A program made the position numbers and the translations under genes. The notes below the pieces were generated by a model. That model saw only the letters and a program-made list of their open reading frames with translations, was not told the origin of the DNA and made no database searches. A stretch of DNA of 64,000 nucleotides from positions 2,852,001 through 2,916,000 of the forward strand of contig JAALGY010000017.1 in NCBI GenBank assembly GCA_032358165.1, given 5' to 3'. The stretch is from Diplosphaera chodatii (Eukaryota > Chlorophyta > Trebouxiophyceae > Prasiolales > Stichococcaceae). Within the stretch, counting starts at the first letter, position 1; every line of letters begins with the position of its first letter. This document shows positions 45,701 to 58,900 of the stretch, piece after piece.

Positions 45701-48700
45701 CATGATGTACAGGTGGCCCGCCGGAGGCTGCGCTTGCGGCGCTGCAGATGAGCGGGCTGCCGCTACAGGGCCTGCCAATGGACCCAGCGGTCTTGGGCGC
45801 CCTCGCTGCCGCCGCTGCCGCGCAGCAACAAGCTGCACGGGTACACATCCCGTCGTCAAGTGCCATGTCAATTGTTGGCCCTGCATGCTGTACATGATTC
45901 CCAAGGCCACGCCATGTTGCTGCTGCCCCAGCTGCAACAGCTGACACTGCACACCAGATGGTGCTGCATCGGGTCGTCAATCACAATCCATCAGCGTTGC
46001 TATCTGCAGGTGGCGATCTCGCTGCTGCCGCAGCCTCGGCAGATGTCGCCGCACCAGCTGGCCCCCCCGCAGCAGCAAGAGCAGCGACAGCAACATCAAC
46101 ACCAGCAGCATCATGATCAGGGCTCTATGGAGCAGCCGCGGCTGCTGCAGCCGCCGCCGGACTTTGCCGCGGCGGCCGTGCCGGCGGCACACCCGCAGCG
46201 CAGCCGCTCCAGCTTGGGGCGCCGCGGCAGCGGCACCCCAGGGGGGCCGCCCACCATCACCTCAGGCGCCCTCGGCGGCGGCGTGGCAGTCAATGTTGCG
46301 CCGCGCTCGTCCTCCTTCCGCAATGGGTGCGTGCTGGTGCATTTTGTGGGCACCTTCACCGCAGCATGTGCCAGGCCTGTGATGCTTGGACAACAGGCAG
46401 CGACAACAACTGCTGCACTCCTGTGCACTGCAATGTTTGCTGGACGTCAGACACTTGGCTCTGGACTGGAGGGTTACGCTGTTACCATGCTGAGAACATG
46501 GCGATCATTTGCGACAATTCATCACACACCTGTCTCTGTTCATCTGACATCGGGTGTTTTGGCTTCCAGGCATGCTGCCGTTGACGGGCTGCTCGCGCCC
46601 CTGGGCAGCGGGATGGGGCCCCAATCAGCTCCGCCGCAGATGCAGGTCCCCTGGCCACCCGCTGCCGGCAGCCAGCACACATTACCGCAGGTGACCCTTG
46701 GGCCCACCCGCTAGCCACAATGCGACCTGTGTTCAATGCGCGGGGCTGCTGCACACTCTGCCCGAGGCAACCCAATGTTCGCGAGTAAGGTCAAGCGATC
46801 GAGTGCCGGCCCACTAGCCCCTTCGCTCGCCTGGCAAATCATACAGTGCGCTGATCACCTGCTGCTCATGACACCACCCGTCAGCACTATCGCAGCAAGC
46901 ACGGGTAAGCGCTGTTGCGCTTGCTGCAGCAGGAACCCCGGGCGATGACGCCGAAGGCGCAGGAGGGCCGCAGCCCGAGGGGCGGCGCCAGCACAGCCGC
47001 GCCGCTGGGCGGGGCGTCCGAGGCATCGTCAGACCTGAAGACCGAGGCTCCGCATGCAGCGCAGCTCGTGCTGCCACCCACGTCAGCTGCCACCATGCTG
47101 GCGGTGCGCATGTCTACTACATGCCTGCATTGCCCTGTTCGTGGTGCCTCATCCGTGGTGTTTCTCCATAGAAGCAGTGGCATGTTGTATCTTCCCGTGA
47201 GGCGATTTTTGCCATGGTGTGCTGTGGCACCCCATTATGTTGAGATGGATGGGCTGAAGCTGCATTGTCAGCCAGCATGCTGTGATTTGAGTGCATGTCA
47301 GTCAGGCAACAGGTGGCGGGGCGCATTGACACTAACCACTGAGGCCTTCCCCGCATGCTGCAGGCGTTCAGGATGTGGCGGGGCAACCACGCGGCGACGG
47401 CGGCCTGCGTGCGGCGGGCGCTGGAAGCAGGAAACAGCGAGGAGCTGCGCCCCGCAGTGGCCAGGGCCCAGGCCGAGCTGGCCGCCTGCTTCCAGCTCAA
47501 GGCCGCCTGCCTCGGCAGGTGTCGCTCGTGACCACGGTGTCTGAGGACCATAAACAACAGAGTCTGTAGAGGCTGTCTGGGCGTCAACGACTGTGCAGTG
47601 TAAGGTGCCATTGAATTTTGGGCACAATGCGCCCCACAGCCGACAGCTGGCCAGCTGCAACAGACCCTCCTGTACAACGGCACATGCGTGCATCTGTCCG
47701 CCTTCACAGTCGGCAGCCTCTGCATATGTGGCAGCCATGCTCTGGACGTCCTGCGACTGCCTGAGCCATACTCCTCACCGCTTTGCTGCAGCGATGACGC
47801 GCACCTGGTGCTGGCGGGCGAGCACCTGACGCCGGCGGAGCGGCCGTACGCGTGGCTGGGCAGCCAGAAGGCGTCGGAGGCGGCATCGGCGCTGATCGCG
47901 CGGCTGGGGGATGATGCGCCCCCGGCCCTGACGCGCCTGCAGGTGCGCCCAGCGTCCGGGACGAGAGGGTTTAGGACGTGAGGCAATGCCTGCATGATCT
48001 GCAGTAGTCTGGCCAGTGCTGGTGCAGCTGCAGCTACATACCTGCTGACCCCACTCTGATCGGATCCACCCTGGTCTACTGCCAGCCCCAGCCCGCAGGA
48101 TCTGGGTGTGCCTGTCCTGGTCACAGCCGGCTGGCAATGGTTCGCGACCATTGGGAAGCACTGCTAAACCCTGGCCTCTCCCGTGCAGGCGTCGCTGGTG
48201 GAGCAGGAGAGGGTTTTGGACGACGCCCACTCCGACCTGATGGCCGCCATGCGCACGCACGCCGCGACGGCAGCGGCGGCCGCAGCCCTGGGCACGGCCG
48301 GCAGCAGCGAGGGCGGCGGGCCGTCTGCTGACGACTACCGTCGCGTGGACGCGCTGCGGGAGCTGATGCTGCACCCCGACAGGTGTGCAAGCATCTGTGC
48401 ACCTTGTCTGTGCACAACATCTGCACACCTGTGCATGTGGAAGTTGCATCACATGTCCTTCACCAACATGTGAAACGAAACACCTTGCAAACCAAGTTGC
48501 ACAGTGTTGTGCAGATGTCTGGGATGCTGCCTCATCGGAGCAGCACACCAATCGAGTGCATCGTATGTGTGCAGGCTGTGGACCCACTTCCTGGAGGAGA
48601 CGGGCAACATGCTGCCGCAGCGCCACTTCGCGCTGGCAGGTGCGCTGTGTCTGGTCCCATTCACATACACACTCCAAGCTGCCGCCAAGCGATGTACCGA

Positions 48701-48849
48701 CTGCTGGTGGATTGCCAAGCGCGGACTGCGAGCTGATGGTTTGCTCAAGCGGCTGGTATTACTGTGCAGTTATCTGCCGGGCGGAGACGAGTGCGCAGCT
48801 GCAGCGCCTGCACGGCGTCGGCGGCGGGCTGCCGAGGCGCCAGCAATGA
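42754..48849 (+). CDS. bZIP transcription factor with C-terminal DOG1 domain (TGA-like)
   Basis: Fifteen exons: 42754-43098, 43763-43992, 44255-44393, 44565-44651, 44891-45155, 45345-45533, 45713-45840, 46010-46326, 46570-46690, 46930-47103, 47364-47518, 47792-47942, 48189-48382, 48575-48639 and 48770-48849. They give 2640 nt (879 aa). The basic region at 239-262 is RLRQNREAAQRSRQRKKAYM, with the N-x7-R DNA contact pattern of plant TGA-type bZIPs. The zipper is short and imperfect. Poly-Gln and Pro/Ala-rich linkers fill 116-190 and 268-607. The DOG1 region (about 666-850) shows FRMWRGNHAA, LTPAERPYAWLGSQKASE and LVEQERVLDDAHSDLM. In plants DOG1 domains of TGA factors bind co-regulators and heme. 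Exon 1 may continue past 43098, since the frame stays open to 43539. Confidence 0.9.
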
Positions 48850-49912
48850 TGGCCGCAAGTCGGCGGCCCCGATTCTGGCAGCACCAGCAACCGCCTCCTG
48901 CAGTGCAGAGCTCTGGGCAGGCGGCCGGACTGATCCTGCAGCCAGGCTGCAGCCGCGATCCTGTTCATGGCTTTGCTATACCGCTGCGCTACAGCGCCGG
49001 GAGCACTCCGCAGCTGCAGTGACGCAGCAAAGCAACGTTGGGACACAAGGCTCGAGGACGCACAGGAGCACAGCATGTCAATATAGCGTCACTGCGCCGG
49101 AACTGAACGACCATATGCAGCGCTGCATTTTCGCCCCCACAAAACTGGGCTGTGCAGCGTCAGGTACTCAGTTGGGGGCGTCTTCAGGCACCGCCAAGAA
49201 GCCTAGGTGTCCTGAGATAGACCTGTCACAGCACCACGATTAGCCACCGGCACATGGAGATTTCGGGCTGCCGGCTGGCGTAGAATTGCGCCGTCCACGG
49301 CAGGGGCGGTGTTGTGCACGCGTGGGCTCTGTCCGACAGAGATCTCGCTCAAGTCACTTGCATGTTTTACCTTGCGTGCTCTCTCTTAAGTTGGGGGGTT
49401 TTTTTTTCGGGCAGGCGCCGCTGGGGCCCACAGGCTATGTGCCATTGCGCACAGGCCGTAAGATCAGCAGCCTTTGGTCATGACTATCATGTCGGAGTTC
49501 TCAGCTCTGCACCGCGTGCTTTAAAGGATGGATGGGACGCATGTTTCTGTTTCTGCTAGAGCCCTGCGGCCAGCACAACTACGGAGTATCATTGAATAGT
49601 GCTCCACGTATGGCGGCTGTGTTCGCGCCTGATTCCTGACGCTACGTATATGTCTCTGTGAGATCACTTCGTGCTGGGCAATGCCACTGTGGCTGTCAAG
49701 CTCATGCCAAAGTCTCATGTAAAGAAGCAGGAAGTCGAGGATGTCCACCTGGTCTTCATATGCAGACAGATGTCAGCCCGAAGATAATTCAAATATCGCC
49801 CTCACACCGTGCTTGCGATGCAATGGCTTGCCGGAAGGCTCTGTCTGGGCAGTATAGTGCAGGCAGAGTGCAGAGGCGAGGGCCGCCAATCAGCTAAACG
49901 GCGGGCTAGGAC
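48850..49912. other. Intergenic region
   Basis: Between the bZIP-DOG1 stop and the start of the 1701-aa gene, both (+). It contains a T9 run near 49401. No exon is supported. Confidence 0.45.
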
Positions 49913-52900
49913 ATGTCTTTCGGTCGCCTGCAGTCGCTGCTGTGCTGTCCGATACCGGGCGCCCGCAGCAGGTCAGCAAACGGCGACGAGGCCGGATCTT
50001 CGCGTGCAACTGGCCGACAGCCATGGCCAGGTATGCCTCAGCTCACGCAGATGCATTCTCTCGTTCCGAAAGTTTTTCGTCAGCACACAAGGGCGATGAC
50101 AGAACGATCCGCTTGAGGGCTGCACGATCCCTCGGCCGGCTCGCCCTTACAGCAGCACATCAAGATGAGATGGGCTTCAAGATACTCTTAGCAGGGGCGC
50201 GTTGGTCGCAGTCATGAAGCCTGCACCGGACTTCTGGGGACCAGCTGTTGAGCTGTCCCATTGATCCTGGTGCAGCCTGCTGCACAGCCAATCAGACGAT
50301 AGGATAGCCCATGGCGCTGAGTACGTGGAGTCTGTACGGCCAGCACAAAGAGCCTGGTTGAGGAAGATGCAGCAATGATGTGCATGCCACGCTTGCTTAG
50401 CGTTGCAGACTTGCTTTTGCCATACATGCACGTCTGCTAGGTGCATGTATGTGTACCCGGGTACGTACTGCATTTACAGCGGCCTGCTTGTCAAGGGCGC
50501 CTTCTCGCGCGAGATGCTTGGTCGATCGGGATCAGACAGCTGTGGTCCGGCTGCCACGGCGCTCTCTGGCAAACCCATACGATGGTCTGCCCACAGCAAT
50601 GTGTCCAGCAACACCGAGACTTCCCGCCTGCAGGCCACACATAGCTGCCTACATAGCTGCCTCTCGGCCCTATCACCCTACTGAAATTCAGTCACATGCA
50701 CCTGCCCTGAACTTGTCTTGCAAGCAGCCCTGGCCCTCTTTGCACACACCCTGCTGCGTGTATAATATTCATCAACGCTCATCAGATTTTTGGTTCACTA
50801 TCACTATCATATGGCAGGCCTGGACAGCGAGGCCAGCAACGACGCGCACGCCAGCATGCTGCCGCCAACTGCGCTGCTGGCAAAGCACTACAGCCGCGCA
50901 GCGGTAGCGATGCAGCGGGCGCCCGCTGTCAGCGCTGCGGAGGCTGCCGCTTCGAGCAGGTGAGCCTCTGACGGCTGCCGCTTGATGGTCATGCGCGGGC
51001 AGACGGCACTGCATGATCCAAAAATACAGTGTAGATCTGGATGTGACACCCGGCGTCAGGTGCATCTGATTTGCTAAACGATTGTTTGGACAGGATACCA
51101 ACTGGGCAAGGTGCAGCCTCACCTCGCCTGTCACCCACAGCAGCACACCACCCAACGACGAGACCTACCCACATCAGCACCCGCCCCTCCTTTGGGATCA
51201 ACAGCTCAGCCGCACAGCAAATGCCGCTGCCGCCTGGTGACACAGCAATCGAACGTGAGGGCTCGCTGGACTCCATTGGTACGGTGCCACTCTGCTGCAC
51301 ATCCTGTGCCCTCCTCCCAGATCCATCTTGCATGACTGCTTGCTTGTGGGTGGTCATACTATCTGGTGGATTGTCCTAGGTGGCAGTGCTGCTGGCAACC
51401 AGTAGTGAAGTTCTGGTGTATGTGGTGCTGCGTTGTCCCTGATCTGCAAGCATCACATCAGCTGCATGATGTGTGCACCATGCCATACTTCGAAGGTGAG
51501 GCGTTGGCGGCAGCAGCTGCGGCGGCGCCGGAGCCGGATGCCCCGGAGCAGGACGACTTCCTTGCAGCTGCCAGCGGCCCCCGCCGCCGGCCGTCCTGGC
51601 GTCTGCCGCTCAGCAGCCGAGGCGGCACTGCTACAGGGGCCCTGGACAGGCCGTCTCCTGCACCGCCGTCAGTGAGGTCGAATCGGTAGGTACCTTACTT
51701 AGAAGCACTGACTGGGCAAGTTGCACACGCCCTGCCTCTCGCTGCAGGTCTGCCGGACGTCCAGTGAGCAGTTAACATGTCAGCATCTATGGATGTACAA
51801 AGTGAGCAAATGGCTGTCAGGCGCTACTTAGTGTGTCTTTCAGAGCCAGAAATCCTGCTGCATGTGCCCGATGCATGTGTCAACTGCACTCTGGTGCTTG
51901 GCTGCAGCCGTGATGCAATTCTTGTTGGGCCATGCTGGTTGCTATCTGGCTGCTGCATGCCATGGTCATGCAAGTGGAGTGCGTCCCACATCACTCGGTG
52001 GCATGGCATGGGGTTAGAATTCAACTTCAACAGCATAGCCCCACAATGTTCTGGTGTGTACCTCCATGCTATGAACACTGTTATATGTAGCGTTCTCACC
52101 TGATCTTGTGCTAAGTATTGGGGTGCTGCCTGAATCAATTGAAAACCTGCTGATACTACTGGTGCTGGGTTTATAGTGTGGTCATCAATGCTTTGGATCA
52201 ACGCGTAGCAGGGATTGTCTCCTGTGCAGGACGCTGCGGGAGGGCTGGGGTGACGACGCTGACAGCAGTCCGCGACTGAAGGGCGATGCTGGCGGCACTG
52301 GCGGTGCCTCAAACAACAGGGTAAGAGGATCATGTGGACGCGAGCCCAGCCGGGCTGCTTCCTGCAGTGCTGCACTTGCCACCTTGCTATCACATGTGGT
52401 TGGTAGTGCTGAGAGCCATACATGTGTTCAACCCTGAGAGTAATGCCCGCCAGGGACAGGAGTGGCAACAGTGCAGCTGCCAATGAGGACGCATCCACCT
52501 GAGTGCAAATTGACTACACAAGCCATGCTGTTGGCCTGATATACTCTTTTGTTCTTTGCAGGGCGGCCACCACATCATCCTCAACACTTGGGAGCGCGGC
52601 GCTTTGGCCGCTGCTGCACAGCCTGCGAACCTTGCAACTCCTGCGGCTGGTGGCAATGCTGCAGGCGTGCAGCCTGCCATCACGGAGAACGGTGCGGTCC
52701 CTCATGGAGGGCGCACGCCCTGGCAGCAGATTCTGAGACTTGCAACGACGGGTCCGCTTGTACGGCCATCAGCTGCCTGCTGGGCATATGTGCGAGACGT
52801 AATGCCTGCAATTGCCTGGCATCCAGCATCAGTAGGAGGCTTCCGGTTCAAATGGTGCGCCATGGCTGCCGCGTCGCACAAGTGCTCTGATGGTGATGCC

Positions 52901-55900
52901 TTCAGCCGTCAAATAGTGGCTGATCGGTGGCCCCTTGCACATGCGCAACATTGCAGCAGCGCTGCACCTGAGGACTTGCATAGTGTCCCAGACAAGCAAG
53001 CTGCCATATGAGCCGCACAATGCACGCAGCTTTGAATGCTCCTGCAGCTACTTTTGAGTGATGACACCCTGCCAGCTGCGCTCCACTGAACTTTGTGCTA
53101 CTCCAGGCATGCCCGCTTTTGGCATCGCACACAGCTCGCTCGCAAGGCAGGGGCTGCAGGACGCCACTCTGCAGCAGGCGCTGCCACTGGTGGCACAGGA
53201 GGTCACCAATAGCACTCCAACAACAGCTGGTGATACCCTTGTTGCACTGGCAATCCCCGTGTGAACTCCAAGAAGCAGGAGCTCTGTTCCCTGCGGGCTG
53301 ACACTGTCGATTGCAGGTATCAAAGGCATTCGACAGTGTTGTCCGCCAGATATGAGCTCCTGCAACGACGAGTTCCCTGATTCACCTACACCTCATGTGT
53401 CATGTCCTCCAATATCACCAGCAGTGATCGTAATCTGCTAACGAGCATTACGCACGGTGGTCACATCATATGTTTGCCGTGAAATCATACGATCACTTCA
53501 TAAATGCACCTATACACAATATCAACTATACACGATATTAACCAGGCTGTCATGGTTTTGCCGTACAGATGCACTTCATGCGGAGCTGCAGATGAGCGAG
53601 CCTACGATGCTAAACGCCATCGCAGTAGGTGCCCACCCGCCAACAACAGCCGCCAGCCCTGGCGGTACCGCTGGCGGCGGCAGCGGCAGCTGGGCGGCCC
53701 GCGTGGTCAGCCCGTTTGCGCAGGTGCCGCCTGCACCTTCCCGCACTGCTTCTGCAGATACTTCGGCCTCCTCTTTCGCGCTGGCACCCCAATTCGCGTC
53801 AGGATCCTACCATGCTGCGTCCGCTGCGACGCCAGCAGCCTCCGCAGCTTCAGACAGCAGCCGTCTGCAGAGGACTGCAGCCCACCCTCCTGCAGCTGCG
53901 GCCAGCACCACATCTGATGCCGTCAGTAGCGGCAAGGTCCATACGACAACAGCTACCCTGAAACACCGGCGACAGCAGCAGCAGCAGCAGCTGCAGCTGC
54001 AGAACCGGCCGAGCGCCGCAGAGATTGCAGCCGCCGACCGCAGCATCTCCCAGCGCAGCTATGCCGCCACGACCGGCGGGCGCCCAGGCTGGGAATCCAG
54101 CGAGCAGGACTCTCATGCCAAGCAGCGCGCGTCTCCTGCCGCCAAGGCCTCTCTGCGGACAACTGCAGCTGTTGCAGACCTTGGCCCCAATGCTGGGAAC
54201 AGCGGCAGGAGGCGGACTGCAGTTGTCGACGGTGCTGATGGCGTTTGCAGCAGCCATGCCAATGCAGTGGACAAAGCGGGGCCGGCTGAGGGTACGGTGC
54301 AGGCAGCAGCACCTTCCTACATCCGCCCCGGCCGCTGTGCCAGCGACACTGCGCCTGACGTGGCTCAGTCGGTAAGCAACCTTCATCAAGTGGTATATGC
54401 ATGCTGAAGCACCATGACGCTGGTTGCCAGGTGAAGTCTGCTCAAAGATTTGGGTACACTAATTGTCTCTCAGCGCCGTGTGTCCTGTCATTACAGCACG
54501 ATGCAGCACCGCAGCCGGCAGATGTGCTAGCCACAACTGGCGGCCTGGGTGGCATCGGCAGCAACAGCGGCGGTGTCGACCGTAACCGCACTGGCGGCTT
54601 CATCACTGGCAGCAGCAGGCGCCACATCAACAGCAGCAGTGCAGCAGGGCTAAGCGGCTCTCGTGAGGACATCCTGGCAACTACTGGACGCATCGGCAGC
54701 GGCAGCTGGTGGTAGGCTCTGCATGCGGTAGTGCTGGTGGTATCCTCCTGTTGGTAGTTATGGGGCACTGCCACACAGTGCTGCAAAGCGTTGTGTTCCT
54801 GAGATTGGCTCGTTCATGGGTGTGATTGGCAGTGGTTGCTCTTCGCAGCTCGCCAGTAGCCCGGCAGCGCACAGCATCAGATCGACTGACCCTCGGCCAG
54901 TCTGCGACCAGTCCGCCCGCAACAGCTGCAGCGCTCATGGCTGCCGCCACCGGCATGCCAGCCTCGACATCGTCTGCTGCTGGCAGCAGCGCTGTCACCA
55001 ACGCAGCTCCCGTCATGTCAGGTGCAGGTGCTGCTCGCATGAAAGCAACCATGTCCAAAGCCAGCGGCGCCGAATCAGCGGCAGCTACAGCAGAGACAGA
55101 TGCAACTATGCCTGCAGCTGCAGCTGGAAAGGGGCACAAGGAGGACCCCAAGCACGCAGATCCGTGGGTGCCGCTGTGGGCCCGCCGCAACAACGCTGCA
55201 AACATGCCCAGCATAGCAACACGAGGTGCCGCAGCTGCTGCAACGCCAGCGTCACTTAGCCGGCTGGAGCAGTCCCATGAGTCAATCACTTCTAGGGATG
55301 GCGGCACTGCCACGACCGCAGCAATGAGCCCAGAGGCGATCCGGGCTGCAGCGGATGCAGCCGCGCAGGCGGCGATGGTGGCGGCTGAAGCAGCAGACGC
55401 CGCCCCGCGGCGCCGCTCGCTGTTCAGCTTCCGCCGCCGCCGTGCTGCATCCGCAGCACTGTACGATACAGCTCTGCTCCCTGCCACCCATGCACCGTTC
55501 CCAGCTGACAGCAGTCCAGATCGGCCGCCCCACCAGCCGCCCCACTACCTGCGGCTGTTCACCCGCATGCCGGCAGACCAGCATGCAGGCCGGCAACCGC
55601 ACGACTCTGTAGACTTCTCAGTCCTGCCCCCCAGCGGGTTCGGCGGTGTCATTGACGGCAGGGCAGTGGACATCATGGCCACCACATCCAACATCGAGCT
55701 GCCGTCCGACGCCCAGCGGCGGACTGCAATGCGAGGCGCTGACAGCGGACCCGGCCCCAACAGCGTCAGCAAGCACCGCGACATTCGCAGCATCAGCCTC
55801 AATCAGGCCAGAAGCTCTGAAGGCGGCGGCGGCGATGTCAGGGTTAACAGGAGCCGCGGGACCCAGCAGGCTGCTGCTGGGCACACGGCTGCAGATGGTG

Positions 55901-58900
55901 CTACAGGGCTGCAGGCGACCGCTTTCACCACAGGGCAGCACGAGCTGGAAGCGGCGGTCGGCAGGGCCGTGCTCAGCGCCGCAGCCCGCAACAGCTCATG
56001 CAGTGACCGCTCGCAGGGTACCAGGTGAATTGTGCTACTATATTTGTGGGTGTACAATGGCTCGAGAGGACGTTCTTATCACAGTGTTGCTGAGGAGCAT
56101 GCACAGGAGCACATCTCGCCTCTCACCAAGAACAGCCAGTGCATGGTGGCAGGCTGTGTCCACTGCTGATGCTGATGTCGTCGTTCGAAGTGCGCAGTTT
56201 TCCATTGAGAACTGTCAAGTAGTGCCAGGCTAAACTCTCCCCTGCATCCTGTGTCCCAGGTGGCGCCGCATGTCGCCAGAGCTGCCCCTTGATAAGCCCC
56301 TGCAAGCGCCGCCACCCATGCCCAGTGCACCAGCTGCTGCTGCCAGTGCGACCGCACCTGCTCCAGGAACCGACACTCCTGCACGCACCCAAGCTGCTGG
56401 TGCAGAGGAAGCAGCCAGGTCTGACGCGGCCGATCCCGCAGTGACCGCCAGCCTGGCCACCTGGCTGCCTGCTGCACATTGGGCCGTGAGCCCCACTGGG
56501 GTGGCAATCCAGTCACAAGACGCCGCCAAAGCTAACATTGCCAACAGCAGAGGCGAACGCAACGTGGGTGATGACTTTGTCGACAGCAGCAGGAGTGGGA
56601 GCCGCACCCTCAGCAGCGGCCCCTTGGAGCGCCCCTCCCTGGACTTGCAATGGAGGTTTGGTGGCCCGCAGCACGCTCTGGAGGGCAGCAGCCGACGGGA
56701 GGTACTCTCTCGCGGTGAGCTGCTTGCTCGGCCGTGTTTGCTGTGTCGAATTGCAGATTTCGTCGCTAATCATGTCATGCACTGTACATGCACCCGATAC
56801 GACAGCATTGTCATGTCTTTTGCTGTAGAGCGCCTTGACTGCGCTGATCGGGTAAGCCCGGAGAAGCAGCCAGAGTGGAACAGCAACATCCGCCTGGAGG
56901 CAGCAGGAAACCGCTCAGATGGCGAGGGTATGCCTGCCAGGCCGAGTGAAGCCTTGAAAGCGGCTGATGTGACCAGGATTGCGGAGGCGCCTGACGGCGC
57001 AAGCAGGGCTGCAGGACAGCACGCATCATGGCCCCCGCTGCAGCTGGTCACCGCTGGATCTGGCTTTGGGCCGCAACCGCAGGTGCATGTGCTCTTGTGC
57101 GTAAACAAGCATGCATGATTAACATGCCAGGTCAGAAACAGCAGCAGTCGCTGCTGCATGGCATAGCAACGGCTGAGCTTCTGGGAGGAGCTGCATCTGT
57201 ATGGGACATGCACATCAGCTGGCGGTTCATTTTGCCTTGATTGGACCAGCTGAGGACTGTAGACACGAAGGAAGTTGGATGGCCCTCCAACCCATTCAAC
57301 TGCTTCTGTGTCCGAGGTCGGCATCTGGTCACCTGCACCAACTGTGTGCTGTTGCTCCCATGTCATGTGCGATAATCTAGATAATTGTCGGGTAGACACT
57401 GCAGGCTGGTTGTCAAGTGTTTCACTCTGACAATGTTCTGTCGGCCACTACCAGAATGACACGTACAATCACGCGATGCCTGGCAAAGTACTGACTCCAC
57501 TTGGGGATGCCTTCCTAACCTGTGTCAGGCAATCGCAGGAAGGATGAAATTTTATATACCACGGAATTCAGTGAAAGTCGACAAATTTTATTATAGCTAG
57601 CTTTTTTCGCAAGTTTTGCCGTTAAAGTCCCTATGGTGCCTTTTCATATTTGGTTACCGGAAGCTCATGTAGAAGCGCCTACAGCTGGTTCCGTTATTTT
57701 GGCAGGTATTTTGTTAATGGATGCTGCTGAGTGACCCTGCCGTGCTGCAGGTGCTGCTGACATACGATGATGTCATGTCCGGTGGCGCGGCGATGTCAGA
57801 TGGGGCGCCATCGCCAACAAAGACCTCCCACACTCCGAGCCCCTTCAGCGAGGTCGGTCAAGCCTCGCAGTCAGGCAGCGCATATGATGCTGGCACAGCC
57901 ACCGCTGCTGCGGGGCCAAGGGGGCTTGCTGGCGCCTCCAGCACAGGAGATGCAGCGACTCTGGGAAGCGTCGGTGCATCGCCTCGCGCCGCTGCGGCAG
58001 CAGCTGCTGATGCGGTGGTCCAGGTGCACATGCATAATGTGCTGTTATCAGGCGCTGCATAGTAGTATAATGTCGCCAGAATTCTACCCATGTCAACATA
58101 TGGGCTGTGGAACTCATGAGTGTCATCGTCAGGCTCGCACTTTTCAGCAACAGCCTGACAGTGCTTCCTGCCTCCACAGCCCAGATGCATTCATTTCTCA
58201 TCATGCAAACGTCAGATAGCACGGCATGAGCAGCACGCAGGGCCTGCTGTCAAGCACCTGCGTGCACACAGTAACCTCGTGCTCTGTGTTGCAGGCTGCA
58301 GAGGCCAGGTATGCCGCCGCCGTCTCAGCAGCAGCAGCTGCTGCAGATGCACAAAAAGGCCATCTGACGAAGGCCAACATAGCAAAGCAGGTGCAGAGCA
58401 ATCATCAGGCGGACAACTCGTGAAAATCTTTTGCCAAGTCCCGTGTTGTCTATCAGTAATTGGCAGCGTTGTTTCAGTCGTTGCCCCCTTCACGCCAGCA
58501 GCTCACATCTTTGGTGGGCATTTTGCACATATACGACAACATATCCCTTAGGGGCTCCACAGCACCTGCTATCCAACCAGTACTATGCATCACAAGTCTG
58601 CAACATGCGCAGGAAGCAGCGAAGGTGACACGGACTGTAGCTTCACGGGAGGCAGGGCACACCGCCAGCATCCACCGCATGGCATCATCAGACGGTGCCA
58701 CAGTTGATGTGAGCGACATCATGCTGCCGCCGACTCCAGATCAGGTTTGCCATGTGACGCACCTGCAATATCGCATTCTCACTCGTCAGCAGTGGGTGCT
58801 GTACAACAGCCTCAGCTGCATGGCTGCAACCCATCAGCAACTTCCGAGAAGCCTCACTCACATTTGAGATGTCGGCATACTCAGCCCCTGCGCAGACGTC

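Noticed and set aside
47117..48151. 344-codon minus-strand frame
   Set aside because: Antisense to the DOG1-encoding exons; no codon bias or motif of its own.
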